64,000 nt of DNA from Roseburia intestinalis L1-82 (GTDB lineage: Bacteria > Bacillota > Clostridia > Lachnospirales > Lachnospiraceae). The translations under genes and the position numbers were made by a program. The notes under the pieces are model-generated. The model had not been told where the DNA came from. It ran no database searches and was given only the letters and a program-made list of their open reading frames with translations. Shown here piece after piece: positions 33,672 through 43,332 of the stretch (positions within the stretch are counted from its first letter, which is position 1; each line of letters begins with the position of its first letter). Location: positions 515,001 through 579,000 of the forward strand of contig NZ_LR027880.1 of NCBI RefSeq assembly GCF_900537995.1, given 5' to 3'.

Positions 33672-34841
33672 TTATTCGAGGTTGAATTCTACTTCGCCAG
33701 TGAGCATCTTCCAGATGACTCTGACAAGCTTGCCGGCACAGTGCCCAAGTGCATTGTAGTGAGACCGGCCTTCAGCCCTCTTGGCATCATAATAAGCCTT
33801 GAAGGTTGCGTTGTTTCTGACAACGTTCCAAGCTGCATTTACAAGGGCATATCGTAAAACACGAGAGCCACGTTTGGACATCCTTGTTGTCTTAGCCTGA
33901 AAGTTACCAGACTGATAAACAGAAGGATCCAAACCGGCAAAAGCAAGCAGCTTGTTAGGATTGGAGAAACGGTGAATATCACCTATTTCACCAAGAATCA
34001 TTCCACCATTGATATAACCGATACCAGGAATGGTCATGATGACAGAATCGTTGAATTTCATGATATCCGTCATCTCAGCTTCAATCTTTTCTAATTGGCT
34101 ATCCAGTAACTCGATTTGTTGAATGGTTTGAGTTATCTGAATAGATATAGCGCTGTCGTTAGCACCGACAGACTTCTGTGCGAGAACTCTTAATTCTTTG
34201 GCCTGTTCTTTGGTAAAGTGTCCGTGTGAGTTCACTTTGAGCAGATTTGCCAGATGAGTCATATGCATGGAAGCAATCTCTTTTGGAGAAGGTGTTTCTT
34301 TTAATAAAGCATAGACAGCGTGTTGATGCAGACCGGATTTGAAAAAGTATTGAATCTCCGGAAAGACCTGATCAACATAGGTTGTCAGTTGAATTTTCAA
34401 TCGGGTACGTTGCTTTATGGTTTTCTGACGGAAACGTCCCAATGCCTTAAGATCCATCATATCGAGATCGAAGAAGCTGACGAATCTGAGGTTGTCCTGC
34501 ATCATAAGAGTTTTAGCAATCACGTAAGTGTCGACCTTATCTGTCTTAGTTTTGCGAACGTTATTTTTTCGCATTTGACAGGTTTTGATGGGGTTCAACA
34601 CACACACTTGGTAAAGCTCAGTAACAAGGTATCGAACAAGGTTGTCACCGTAGTGTGCCGTTGACTCAAGACCGATGATGAGGCTGTTCTTATCGAATGA
34701 TTCGAGTTTAGAGACCAGCAGTTGGAAGCCATCAGCGTCATTTGTGAATTTGAACGGCTCAATGATTATTTCACCGTCGGAAGAAATCGCAGCGGCGAAA
34801 TGATTAAGTTTGGCAATATCAATGCCTACGTAAATTTTCAT
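33672..34841 (-). CDS. IS110-family DEDD transposase
   Basis: 389 residues from the ATG at 34841 with GGGAGGT upstream. The RuvC-like DEDD domain has [22 protein letters not shown] and [11 protein letters not shown]. The C-terminal Tnp_20 domain has [34 protein letters not shown] and the serine motif [13 protein letters not shown]. It is full length and looks active. The transposase works with a bridge RNA made from the element's non-coding end. Confidence 0.95.
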   Translation of the reverse strand: MKIYVGIDIAKLNHFAAAISSDGEIIIEPFKFTNDADGFQLLVSKLESFDKNSLIIGLESTAHYGDNLVRYLVTELYQVCVLNPIKTCQMRKNNVRKTKTDKVDTYVIAKTLMMQDNLRFVSFFDLDMMDLKALGRFRQKTIKQRTRLKIQLTTYVDQVFPEIQYFFKSGLHQHAVYALLKETPSPKEIASMHMTHLANLLKVNSHGHFTKEQAKELRVLAQKSVGANDSAISIQITQTIQQIELLDSQLEKIEAEMTDIMKFNDSVIMTIPGIGYINGGMILGEIGDIHRFSNPNKLLAFAGLDPSVYQSGNFQAKTTRMSKRGSRVLRYALVNAAWNVVRNNATFKAYYDAKRAEGRSHYNALGHCAGKLVRVIWKMLTGEVEFNLE

Positions 34842-35112
34842 GAGGTTGTACCTCCCTTTCCTAAAGTCTGATACCATGATGTCCACCAACGATTATCATC
34901 GTAGACTTGATAGAAATAAGTACTCTGAGTGAAAAACACTCCGGCAACATCCAGCTAATAAACAATTCAGATAAATGTAGTGGCAATACACTCCAGTTGA
35001 GTAGTCAAGCTACAGAAAACAAATCAAAAGTCCATAGTATCTGAATTGTATTGAACCACGATATTAAAAGAAAGGAAATATGTGATAATTAACTTCCTAA
35101 TTATCATACAAG
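34842..35112 (-). ncRNA. Candidate IS110 bridge RNA region
   Basis: About 270 non-coding bases lie upstream of the transposase start. In IS110-group elements this end encodes the bridge RNA, whose loops pair with donor and target DNA. The region is AT-rich and has several small pairings, but I did not resolve the guide loops. The call rests on position and length only. Confidence 0.4.
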
Positions 35113-36203
35113 TAGGTTATGATTAATTTTTGATCCAGTTTTTTTGTTGTCAATGGTTCGTCTTTATAATAAAGCTGGTTCTTGTCATCATCTGTCAGTT
35201 TTGTGAGATCAACAGGTTTATCATCTGAGAGACGTTTGAAGCCAGTTTTCTTTAAAGCCCATGCCCGATCTTCAGCAGGCAGCTTTTTGATGGACTGAGT
35301 GACAATAAATGCCCTCTGTCCCATGTGATTAAGAACACGGTTATCCTCAGAAGCAAGTCCGGCGTCACTACAATAGATAAACTTATCACAGCCGAATTGT
35401 TGGAGAATCTTTGTTTCTAAAGGTTTTAAGGATTTCTGCTCATTTTGGTTTCCAGGAAAGAGTGAGAAAGCCAAAGGTATTCCGTCACCATCTGTAAAGA
35501 GTCCCATTTGAATAATGGGATTCGGACGGTGCTCTTTGCTTTTTCCGTATTTTTTATCTCCATCTTCCTGTTCGATTTCAAAGTAGTAGTTTGTGCAATC
35601 ATAATAAAGGATCCGATCCATTCTGTCACCAAGAAAAAAGCTGTTTTTATAAACTTCTGATTGAATAAAATCCATTTCAGAAGCAAGAACAGAAAGAGCT
35701 CGGTAAACATCATGAAGTTCATAAGTTGGAGGCTCAAGGAACTGTTTTGCTGCTCGAAAGGAAGAACTTTTGCTGGAAGGTTCCAGAACCCTTGTATAAA
35801 TTAAATCAGATAAAATAGCATTAAGATCATACTCGAATTTATGTCGGCTTTTGATTTTTCGGCAGACAGAATCGAGCTTAAGTCCATAGTAAATAGACTG
35901 AAGAAAAAGATATCCGCCAGAAAAAAGTTTCTGCTTATTATAGTCCATGAGTCTGTTGGAATGAAATGGAATCATGACAGTAGCATCCTCTTTTTCACTT
36001 TTATATTTCAGTGTTTCAAGACGAGCCTGTTCATTTGCCCATTCAACAACTCCGTCACGATCCGTGTGGAGCTGCGCCGATAATTCAGCTAACGTACCTA
36101 ATTTTCGGATGGTTTTGGAAGTACTTTTCCCATTGGCATTTGTATAGGACTGAGTGATGTAAAAGGACTCAGAATTTTTTGATTTTGATGTTGTTATACG
36201 CAC
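35113..36203 (-). pseudogene. IS1634 transposase, N-terminal part
   Basis: From GTG at 36203 (GAGGTG upstream): VRITTSKSKNSESFYITQSY, DRILYYDCTNYYFEIEQ (first catalytic D), FIYCSDAGLASEDNRVLN (second catalytic D) to KLDQKLIITY, where IS110 sequence begins and adds a few codons to a stop at 35097. N-terminal domain and DDE motifs match IS1634/IS1549 transposases. The protein is interrupted and should be inactive. Confidence 0.88.
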
Positions 36204-36337
36204 AATAATCACCTCTGTCACTATTATACCACATATCACCAAATATTACTATATAATAAAAATAAAAATTTGACAAAAAAATAAGCCTATTTCAAGGCTT
36301 TGTGGTACTTTTTTGGATTTCAATGTGTCAAACTCCC

Positions 36338-36491
36338 GAGCAGGAGGGGCAGGAACAGCATGCACCGGTGCAGACAATGTAAAAAATGGACGGAATCAAG
36401 ACTCCAAGTCTATGACAGGTTTGGAGTTTTTCTTATGTTCCTTTTCCAAATGTAAAAATTGATTGTATAAAAGAAATGGGTAAGTTATAAT
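36338..36491 (+). repeat. 154-bp direct repeat, right copy (IS target duplication)
   Basis: Matches 32652-32805. It carries the terminator (36401-36431) and a complete promoter for the next gene: TTGTAT (36463-36468), a 17-base spacer and TATAAT (36486-36491). Because both control elements were duplicated, the insertion disrupted neither neighbour. Confidence 0.88.
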
Positions 36492-36553
36492 ATAGGTGTG
36501 GTCAGATGCCTTTTTGGGGATGACTATATCTGTTACAAAAAGGAGGAAGGCCA

Positions 36554-37510
36554 GTGAATACAGAATTGAAAAATGCAGTGAAAGCAACAGACTCAAAAGC
36601 ACAGTATGATACGAGTGCAAAGCGTCTGTTAGGACAGAAGAGCATACTGGCACATATACTGGTAAAAACAGTTGATGAGTTTAAGGGCATGAATCCCAAG
36701 GATGTGGTCGACTGCATCGAGGGAACACCACATATCAGTACGGTACCGGTAGAGCCTGGACTTACAAATGCAGCCAGCAAAAAAAATGGTGAAAGACTGG
36801 TCGGTTTCAACACAGAAAATGAAGAAATCAATGAAGGTCTGGTAAGATTTGATATCGTTTTTTATGTGCGCATGAAAGATGGATTGTCACAGATTATCAT
36901 CAATGTAGAAGCACAGAAAGACGAGCCGACGGGATATGAAATCTTAAACCGGGCAATCTTTTATGTGAGCAGACTGATCTCATCACAAAAAGAACGTGAT
37001 TTTGAGAATTCTAGCTACGATGACATTAAGCGTGTATATTCAATCTGGGTATGTATGAACATGGAAGAGAGCAGCATGAGCCATGTGCATCTCACAAAAG
37101 AAGATTTGATCGGTTCCTATGAATGGAAGGGAAATCTTGACCTGTTGAATATCATCATGCTTGGACTGGCAAAGAATCTGCCGGAACATGATGAGACATA
37201 TGAACTGCACCGTCTGTTATGTGCGCTGCTGTCACAGGAACTTACAATAGATGAAAAACTAAACATAATTGGAAATGAATACGATATTCCTATTGAGGAG
37301 AACTTCAGGAAGGATGTGAGCGTTATGTGTAACTTGAGTCAGGGAATTGAAGAAAAGGGTATTGCGATTGGAGAAGCAAGAAAAGAAGAAAAAATTATTC
37401 TTAATATGCATAACAATGGTTTTACTGTAGAGCAGATTGCTATGGCTACAGATAAAAACGTAGAAGAAGTGAAAGCGATTATTGCAGGGAAAGAACCTGC
37501 ACTTGCATAA
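36554..37510 (+). CDS. Rpn-family PD-(D/E)XK nuclease / putative transposase
   Basis: 318 residues from GTG (36554) after AGGAGGAAGG. The nuclease core is visible: FDIVFYVRMKDG supplies the aspartate and IIINVEAQKDEPTG the E-x-Q pair of the Rpn subtype. The C-terminal part (EKGIAIGEARKEEKIILNMHNNGFTVEQIAMATDKNVEEVKAII) is the usual Rpn tail with an HTH-like repeat. Rpn proteins are DNA endonucleases that stimulate recombination and are common in Lachnospiraceae. A degenerate piece of another copy follows at 37663. The promoter is given under the 36338 repeat. Confidence 0.85.
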   Translation: MNTELKNAVKATDSKAQYDTSAKRLLGQKSILAHILVKTVDEFKGMNPKDVVDCIEGTPHISTVPVEPGLTNAASKKNGERLVGFNTENEEINEGLVRFDIVFYVRMKDGLSQIIINVEAQKDEPTGYEILNRAIFYVSRLISSQKERDFENSSYDDIKRVYSIWVCMNMEESSMSHVHLTKEDLIGSYEWKGNLDLLNIIMLGLAKNLPEHDETYELHRLLCALLSQELTIDEKLNIIGNEYDIPIEENFRKDVSVMCNLSQGIEEKGIAIGEARKEEKIILNMHNNGFTVEQIAMATDKNVEEVKAIIAGKEPALA

Positions 37511-37662
37511 AGTTATGTAAGAAAAAGAGAGCCTTTGAGTTTAAATAACTTGGAGGCTCCTATTATATGAAGATTTGGGAAATAATGGATATTGTTGAAT
37601 TATCTGATGATAAAATGGGTATAAGGAAATGTAGATCGAGAGAAAAATCTTTTTGATGGTGT

Positions 37663-37712
37663 GTGCCACATGCATTTCCAAAAGAAGATATGATTGGTTC
37701 CTATAAATGGAT
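37663..37712 (+). pseudogene. Fragment of a second Rpn-like gene
   Basis: The sequence coding H-M-H-F then KEDMIGSYKW aligns with H-V-H-L-T-KEDLIGSYEW of the intact gene (DNA at 37085-37126), with one base missing inside. It is a short leftover of a decayed paralog, now used as the upstream region of the next gene. Confidence 0.65.
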
Positions 37713-37730
37713 ACATGGAGGAATTGTAAA

Positions 37731-38558
37731 GTGAGAAATATTGATGAAACATATAAAACAGAATTGAATTTTGTTGATGAATTTAATCTTTCTCGTAATG
37801 GAATGATAAAAGAAATTGAGCAAGAATTTAATATTATAAGGTTATGTTTATTTGAGTCGCAGGAGTTGGATGAGCAATATCAGTCTGTGCTGGATAGAAT
37901 AATTGTAATGCCGTTAAGAAAGTTATTATGTGAGAAAGCATCTGTACTTCTGAATGTATGCCCTACATTCAAAATGCCACTATTAGATGGAATTGAAGTT
38001 AGATATGATGATGGACAACATATAGTGCATACGCCATTGCGGATAGGGAGTATACAGACATGGATTCCTGTAGAAGAATGGCTTAAACAGAATGTATCTT
38101 GGTTTGACAGAGATGTTAAATCAATTGCACAAATGCTTCCAAAATATTCATATGAGTATATATTGAATAAGTTAACAGGTAAACTTAAAGAGTTAAAATC
38201 AGAATTTATAAGTTTATATGCCTGTGAACAAGTAGAATATAAAGGAGAAGTAATGGATGTTTATTGTAAGAGGTATCCAGAGGATGAAATTAAAAATCAA
38301 CGGATATATGATATACTTGAACAAATTGGTTACAATAAGCTTTCAATATATGATTATTTAAAACATATATCAGATAAAAGAGGAGCGCATATTGATGTAG
38401 GGCATTCTCTTGTGGTTGAACTTGTGAATTATGCAGATAATGATAAAATGACACTTATTTATTACATGGGCATTCAGATGATATATGCAGCAAAAAAGCA
38501 AATACCAGAGTTAGAAGATTATTGGAAAGAAATGCCTTGTTTGGAAAGTGAAATGTAA
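37731..38558 (+). CDS. Hypothetical protein, 275 aa
   Basis: GTG start at 37731 with GGAGGA eight bases upstream; an earlier ATG at 37707 lies in the Rpn fragment and is less likely. It is soluble and mostly helical: YKTELNFVDEFNLSRNGMIK, a central PLRIGSIQTWIPVEEWLKQNVSW, and a late segment YDYLKHISDKRGAHIDVGHS followed by VELVNYAD. The arginine/histidine cluster in the last segment is the most conserved-looking part and could be catalytic or ligand-binding, but I know no family. Lower GC than the neighbours suggests transfer. Confidence 0.65.
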   Translation: MRNIDETYKTELNFVDEFNLSRNGMIKEIEQEFNIIRLCLFESQELDEQYQSVLDRIIVMPLRKLLCEKASVLLNVCPTFKMPLLDGIEVRYDDGQHIVHTPLRIGSIQTWIPVEEWLKQNVSWFDRDVKSIAQMLPKYSYEYILNKLTGKLKELKSEFISLYACEQVEYKGEVMDVYCKRYPEDEIKNQRIYDILEQIGYNKLSIYDYLKHISDKRGAHIDVGHSLVVELVNYADNDKMTLIYYMGIQMIYAAKKQIPELEDYWKEMPCLESEM

Positions 38559-38607
38559 AAAGCGAGAAATTAAGTTTTAGAAAAATGTAAAATGGTTGGA
38601 ATCAAGT

Positions 38608-38637
38608 CTCCAAGTCCCTAGAAGATTTGGAGGTTTT
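38608..38637 (+). terminator. Terminator after the 37731 gene
   Basis: CTCCAA (38608-38613) pairs with TTGGAG (38627-38632), then GTTTTC. The surrounding sequence resembles the terminator/promoter block of the 154-bp repeat, so it is a diverged copy of the same intergenic unit. Confidence 0.6.
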
Positions 38638-38894
38638 CTTCTGCCCATTTGAGAGGAAAGTGATTTCCAAAACAAAATGATCTGTGATACAATATATGAA
38701 AGAAATTTTGGAAGTATTGGATCATAGAGAAAGAGCAGAGTCAATCGTAAGCTAATCTGGCTTACATCTAAAATACAATGCAATCTTTTTCTATGTGGGG
38801 GCAGGAGAGAGTGCATCATGTCAATTTTTTGCAGCCTCATCAGAGAGGAGTGCAACACTTTTCACTCCCAGAGTACAGTGAAAACTCTGGAAAG

Positions 38895-39163
38895 TGCATC
38901 TCAATTACCCTATCGACACATGTTGAGACAGTTGTCTTGCTTTCCAAGTGAATGGTCGATACAAGAAAAGTGAAGGTGGACTTCTCCCTGGAGGATATGG
39001 ATTTATCTGAATTTAAGGGGCGCTAAAGGTCCGGGGGACCTTTGTCTGGCACGGATCGAAGCGGAGACAAGCAGCTTATGAGCAGATAAAGGCATATGTA
39101 CTGCAACAGACAGGACTTAAGGTTTCGTCATTGTATATAGCACAGGAGAGGAAAACAGGGTAG
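38895..39163 (+). pseudogene. rlmD-like 23S rRNA methyltransferase, C-terminal remnant
   Basis: Broken frames read CISITLSTHVETVVLLSK, stop, MVDTRKVKVDFSLEDMDLSEFKG, stop, and after a shift AYEQIKAYVLQQTGLKVSSLY. The S-T/S-H-V-E-T-V-V-L-L-S-K phrase is typical of the end of RumA/RlmD-type uracil methyltransferases, and the rest matches the C-terminal extension seen in Lachnospiraceae copies, from memory. No catalytic part remains. The stretch 38638-38894 before it holds nothing I can name. Confidence 0.6.
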
Positions 39164-39239
39164 CTGATGTGGAACATATTCCGTGGGTGGAGCGGGAGCT
39201 GATGGTTATGAGAGAAGTGAGGGAGCTGCAGTAATAAAG

Positions 39240-39864
39240 ATGATTTATATAATTTTAACTTTAGTTTCAGGAATTTTGCTGTCAGGAGTATGGTTTGGGC
39301 TTAATTTTCTGATACAGATATGTGTGGAAAAGTCAAAAGTAAAATTTTTGGAACGCTATAGTGTAATAGCTGCATCTGTGATACCATTAGTTTTCATCTT
39401 AGAATACAACAGACTGGAATTATCATAGTATTGCTGATTGGAAAAACTGGATGATTCTGGCTGTTACAGTATTATTGTCAGCCATTGTCATTTCCATAAA
39501 TCAGGTTGCGGAAATCCCACGCGGAAAAGAATTATTGCTTTATGCGTTAGATGGTGTCTGTATGGAAATCCCGCAGCGTATGATGATGCAGACATTTAGC
39601 GGTGTTCTTTTCATGCACTGGGGATTAGATTTGTATTTGTCCATACCGGTTACAGCGTTTGCCTGGTGTATCAGCATCTGTATACAATGTCTGATCTGCA
39701 AATTAAAATTTGACCGGAAAATAGCAATAGAGATAGCGGCATCCTTTCTGTTTTCTATGGGAGCCGGATTACTATTATTAAAAAGCGGATTTATTGGACT
39801 ACCTATGGCAGGACATTTTTTAGAACGTATTTTGAGTACAATTATCCGTAAAATCCGAAGATAA
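39240..39864 (+). pseudogene. CPBP-like intramembrane protease, probably frameshifted
   Basis: A 62-residue open frame with two membrane helices (IIYIILTLVSGILLSGVWFGL ...) stops at 39428. A second frame, one base off, continues from about 39403 (DWNYHSIADWKNWMILAVT) to 39864 with four membrane helices. The second part has MEIPQRMMMQ and MAGHFLERI, in the places where CPBP/Abi proteases carry E-x-x-x-R and the histidine motif. The two pieces probably were one gene of about 205 codons. They could instead be two small membrane proteins. Confidence 0.5.
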
Positions 39865-39882
39865 AAGAAAGGAAGAAAGTCC

Positions 39883-40218
39883 ATGACAACCAGACAGGAA
39901 GCATTATCTTTTGGCATGACATTTAAAGATGTCTATCAGGACACACCGTTCCATGATCCAAACTGGATTCTGGTGCGGTATAAAAAGAACAAAAAGGCAT
40001 TTCTCTGGACTTATGAGTACGAAGGACAGATGCGCATAAATATAAAAGTTGATCCGCAGTGGCGCGATTTCTGGCGGGAGGCATATGCAGCGGTGATTCC
40101 GGGATATCATCAGAACAAGGAACACTGGAATACTGTTATTCTGGATGGAAGCATACCGGATGAGGAAATCAGACGGATGATCGCAGAGAGTTATGATCTG
40201 ATCTGCGGAAAAAAATAA
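39883..40218 (+). CDS. MmcQ/YjbR family protein
   Basis: 111 residues, starting after AAGGAAG. It carries the family pattern: PNWILVRYKKNKKAFLWTYEYEGQMRINIKVDPQ, then HQNKEHWNTVILDGSIPDEEIRRMIAESYDL. The fold resembles a double-wing DNA-binding domain; the cellular role is unknown. It lies upstream of the MATE genes. Confidence 0.88.
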   Translation: MTTRQEALSFGMTFKDVYQDTPFHDPNWILVRYKKNKKAFLWTYEYEGQMRINIKVDPQWRDFWREAYAAVIPGYHQNKEHWNTVILDGSIPDEEIRRMIAESYDLICGKK

Positions 40219-40286
40219 ATTCATTTGTAAAGAACAATCAAGAAGTGAGGCAATAGTGTGAAAAATAAGATTTTTCACACGCAAGA

Positions 40287-40329
40287 TTTGTGCTTGCGCA
40301 CAAACTTGAGATGCGCAGAAAGCTGCGCA
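40287..40329 (+). promoter_or_regulatory. Two leader hairpins before the MATE gene
   Basis: TTTGTGC/GCACAAA (40287-40293/40298-40304) and TGCGCA-GAAAGC-TGCGCA (40312-40329) precede the start by 15 bases. The second also appears as TGCGCA-AAGAAC-TGCGCA before thioredoxin (44387-44404), and in part as GCGCA ... TGCGCAGAAA before the amylase gene (58249-58270). It is a recurring leader element of unknown effect. Confidence 0.5.
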
Positions 40330-40344
40330 AGAATGGAGATTTTT

Positions 40345-41715
40345 ATGTCAGCAAAAGATACAATGGAAAATAAAATCACAGAGGGAGTCATCTGGAAACA
40401 GCTTTTATTATTCTTTTTCCCGATACTGGTGGGAACATTTTTCCAGCAGCTTTACAATACGGTGGACGCGGTGATCGTCGGGCGGTTTGTCGGAAAAGAG
40501 GCACTATCCTGCGTCAGCGGTTCGTCCGGTCAGATCATCAATCTGGTGGTCGGATTTTTTACCGGATTATCTGCCGGCGCAACAGTTATGATCTCCCAGC
40601 ATTTTGGGGCAAAAAATGAGGAACAGCTGCATAAGGCACTGCACACGGCATATGCATTTGCAATCACAGGCGGTATCATTGCCGGAGTGATCGGTGTTGT
40701 TATGACACGTATGGTTTTAAAATGGATGAATACGCCGGAAAATCTGCTGCCTGACTCGACACTTTATGTGCGGATTTATTTTGCGGGACTCTTATTTATT
40801 TTTGTTTACAATATGGGAGCGGCAATCTTACGGGCAATCGGCGATTCGAAACGTCCGCTTTATTTTCTGATCGTCTGCTGCATCGTCAATATTATTCTGG
40901 ATCTGGTGCTGGTGCTTGGATTTAAAATGGGAGTCCTTGGCGTGGCAGTGGCAACACTGATCGCGCAGGGGATCAGCGCTGTGCTCGTCAGTGTGGCATT
41001 AATGTATCATACTGCCGGCTTAAAGTTAATTCCACGCGAAATCAGGATCCATAAAAGTGTGCTGAAAAATATGCTCGCCATCGGACTGCCGACCGGTATC
41101 GAGTCGAGCATGTACAGTATTTCAAACGTGATCGTGCAGGCTGCGTTAAACGGATTTGGCGTTGACACAATGGCGGCATGGGCTGCATTTGGCAAAATAG
41201 ACAGCCTTTTCTGGATGATCAACAGTGCGTTTGGAATCGCTGCGACCACGTTCGTTGGTCAGAATTTTGGTGCCGGAAAAATGGACCGCGTCCGCAAAGG
41301 AACAAGGGAATGTCTTGGCATGGCACTTGTAACTGCGATTCTTCTGAGTGTGATCTTAATGTCGGCGGGAAGATTTTTATTTGGCATATTTACCACAGAT
41401 GCGAATGTAGTGGAAATTGGTCTTAGCATGATGCAGATCATATCGCCGACCTATTTTCTGTTTGTGTTTATCGAAGTATATTCCGGCGCACTGCGCGCGC
41501 AGGGGCATGTGATCGTGACGACGGCAATGACGATGATCGGTATCTGTGTGCTGCGTGTCGTATGGGTCACCTGGATCGTACCGGATGGCACACTCTCACA
41601 GATCGTGGCATGTTACCCAATTACATGGCTGGTCAGCGCGGTGGGGATGATCATTTATTATCATTATAAGCAGAAAAAGATTCTGGAAAAATTTGCTGCA
41701 ACACATGATTTATAA
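40345..41715 (+). CDS. MATE family multidrug/metabolite exporter 1
   Basis: 456 residues from the ATG at 40345 (TGGAG six bases upstream); an earlier frame start at 40258 reads through leader hairpins and is unlikely. Twelve membrane helices are visible in two repeats. MATE signatures are FQQLYNTVDAVIVGRFVGKEALSCVS near residue 32-57 and AAWAAFGKIDSLFWMINSAFGIAATTFVGQNFGA in the second half. Substrate unknown; Na+- or H+-driven export is expected. It is followed at 68 bases by a second MATE gene. Confidence 0.92.
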   Translation: MSAKDTMENKITEGVIWKQLLLFFFPILVGTFFQQLYNTVDAVIVGRFVGKEALSCVSGSSGQIINLVVGFFTGLSAGATVMISQHFGAKNEEQLHKALHTAYAFAITGGIIAGVIGVVMTRMVLKWMNTPENLLPDSTLYVRIYFAGLLFIFVYNMGAAILRAIGDSKRPLYFLIVCCIVNIILDLVLVLGFKMGVLGVAVATLIAQGISAVLVSVALMYHTAGLKLIPREIRIHKSVLKNMLAIGLPTGIESSMYSISNVIVQAALNGFGVDTMAAWAAFGKIDSLFWMINSAFGIAATTFVGQNFGAGKMDRVRKGTRECLGMALVTAILLSVILMSAGRFLFGIFTTDANVVEIGLSMMQIISPTYFLFVFIEVYSGALRAQGHVIVTTAMTMIGICVLRVVWVTWIVPDGTLSQIVACYPITWLVSAVGMIIYYHYKQKKILEKFAATHDL

Positions 41716-41783
41716 ACAGAGAAACTGGAAGCAGTTTTTTATAGCTACATGGTTAAAAATAAGTTCAGGAAAAGAGGATATAA

Positions 41784-43154
41784 ATGAAACAGTCAAAAAA
41801 TGAAATTAATCTCGGCGAGGGAAGCGTCGGCAGACTTTTGCTGACCTTGGCGGTACCATCTGTGATCGCACAGCTCGTCAATCTTCTTTACAATCTGGTG
41901 GATCGTATTTATATCGGTCATATCCCGGAAAACGGGGGCGTGGCACTGACCGGTCTTGGACTCTGCTTCCCGATTCTGATGATTGTCACGGCATTTTCCG
42001 GTCTGATCGGGTATGGCGGGGCGCCGCGTGTTGCTATTTTCATGGGAAAAGGCAAAAATGATGAGGCGGAGGAGATACTCGGCAACTGTACCATGGCATT
42101 GATCGTGATCGCATTGATTTTAGTTGTGGTACTGCAGTTTGCAGCGGAGCCGCTTCTGATGCTGTTTGGTGCAAGTGACAATACGCTGCCGTATGCACTT
42201 TCTTATCTGAACATTTACGGAAAAGGGACTTTGTTTGTCATGCTTACGATGGGATTAAATTCCTTTATCAATACACAGGGATTTTCCAAAGTCGGTATGA
42301 AAACGGTTCTGATCGGGGCAGTCTGCAATATCATTTTAGATCCGGTCTTTATTTTCGTATTTGGCATGGGTGTGCAGGGAGCCGCGCTTGCAACGGTGAT
42401 CTCACAGGCAATTTCAGCGGTATGGGTCATCCTTTTTCTGACGGGAAAACAGACAAAGCTGAAAATAAAGACAAAGTATTTTAAGCCGAAAGCCTCCGTA
42501 CTTTTGCCGGTATGTGCACTTGGTGTATCGCCTTTTATCATGAATGCGACGGAGAGCGCAATCAATATTGCATTTAACGCATCTTTATCACGCTACGGCG
42601 GTGATGTGGCGGTCGGAGCCATGACGATCTTAAGCAGTATTATGCAGCTTCAGTTTATGCCGGTGCAGGGAATTGCACAGGGAGCGCAGCCGATCATGAG
42701 TTTTAATTATGGAGCAAAAAAGATGGATCGTGTGAAAAAGGCATATCGTCTGCTTATGATCTGCAGTTTTACATACACGATGATCTTCTGTCTGGCGGTG
42801 GAAATCGCACCTGGATTTTTTGTGCATCTGTTCAACAGCAGTTCACAGGAATTATTTGAAATGACAAAATGGGCACTGCGCATCTATATGGCAGCGACCG
42901 GAGTATTCGGGATCCAGCTTGCGGTGCAGCAGGTATTCATGGCACTCGGACAGGCAAAAATCTCATTGTTTATTGCGTGTCTGCGAAAGATTATCCTGCT
43001 GATCCCGCTGATTTATATCCTGCCGCATTTCTTTGTAGATAAAGTATTTGCCGTTTTTTTAGCAGAGCCGGTTTCGGATTTTATTTCGGTGACAGTTGCA
43101 GCGACATTATTTTTCCTCAACATTAAAAAGATATTGAAAGAGGGAGAAGTGTGA
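41784..43154 (+). CDS. MATE family exporter 2
   Basis: 456 residues, with AAGAGGAT before the ATG. The N-terminal repeat shows LTLAVPSVIAQLVNLLYNLVDRIYIGHIPENGGVALTGLGLCFP, and the second repeat QFMPVQGIAQGAQPIMSFNYGAKK, both MATE motifs. Twelve helices. It belongs to a different MATE branch (MepA-like) from its neighbour, so the two are not a recent duplication. Together they may form a heteromeric or parallel export pair. A strong terminator follows at 43298. Confidence 0.92.
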   Translation: MKQSKNEINLGEGSVGRLLLTLAVPSVIAQLVNLLYNLVDRIYIGHIPENGGVALTGLGLCFPILMIVTAFSGLIGYGGAPRVAIFMGKGKNDEAEEILGNCTMALIVIALILVVVLQFAAEPLLMLFGASDNTLPYALSYLNIYGKGTLFVMLTMGLNSFINTQGFSKVGMKTVLIGAVCNIILDPVFIFVFGMGVQGAALATVISQAISAVWVILFLTGKQTKLKIKTKYFKPKASVLLPVCALGVSPFIMNATESAINIAFNASLSRYGGDVAVGAMTILSSIMQLQFMPVQGIAQGAQPIMSFNYGAKKMDRVKKAYRLLMICSFTYTMIFCLAVEIAPGFFVHLFNSSSQELFEMTKWALRIYMAATGVFGIQLAVQQVFMALGQAKISLFIACLRKIILLIPLIYILPHFFVDKVFAVFLAEPVSDFISVTVAATLFFLNIKKILKEGEV

Positions 43155-43297
43155 GCGTATAAAAAAATCTGAAACTGAAAAAAGGCTCCAAATACTGTCT
43201 GATGGATTCGAAATATTATCCGACGGAGCGTGATACATGGGTAACAAGGTCGAAAGTATACAAGTTTACAGCAAAATAAAATAACGTATAGGAAAAG

Positions 43298-43332
43298 AGA
43301 ACTGTGAGAAAATAATCTCACGGTTCTTTTTT
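43298..43332 (+). terminator. Terminator after the MATE pair
   Basis: AGAACTGTGAGA (43298-43309) pairs with TCTCACGGTTCT (43316-43327) around AAATAA, followed by TTTTTT. The stem is 12 bp with one G-U. Confidence 0.9.

Larger units (their letters stand above)
33542..35112 (-). mobile_element. IS110-family element inside the IS1634 transposase
   Basis: Edges are inferred from where the two halves of the outer transposase stop matching each other: after S-P-K-Y (33541) and before the codon for Y in LIITY (35113). Length is about 1.57 kb. There are no terminal inverted repeats, as expected for IS110. The single gene lies at 33672-34841, leaving about 130 bases on its 3' side and about 270 on its 5' side. 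Edges may be off by a few bases because IS110 inserts at a short core. Confidence 0.8.
32806..36337 (-). mobile_element. IS1634-family element interrupted by an IS110-family element
   Basis: The outer element runs between the two 154-bp repeats. Its ends are inverted repeats: TTTGACA ... AAAAAAGTGCCACAA on the left, and the complement of TTTGACACATTGAAATCC ... AAAAAAGTACCACAA on the right. The transposase (minus strand) is cut in two by an insertion at 33542-35112. A hairpin, AAAAGTGCCAC/GTGGCACTTTT (32832-32842/32865-32875), lies just past the transposase end and may terminate transcription both ways. IS1634-type elements are known for unusually long, variable target duplications, which fits. 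Confidence 0.85.

Noticed and set aside
32652..36491. Direct repeats considered as attachment sites of the integrative element
   Set aside because: They flank exactly the IS1634-type element with its inverted ends, contain normal gene-control signals, and are far longer than serine-recombinase att cores.
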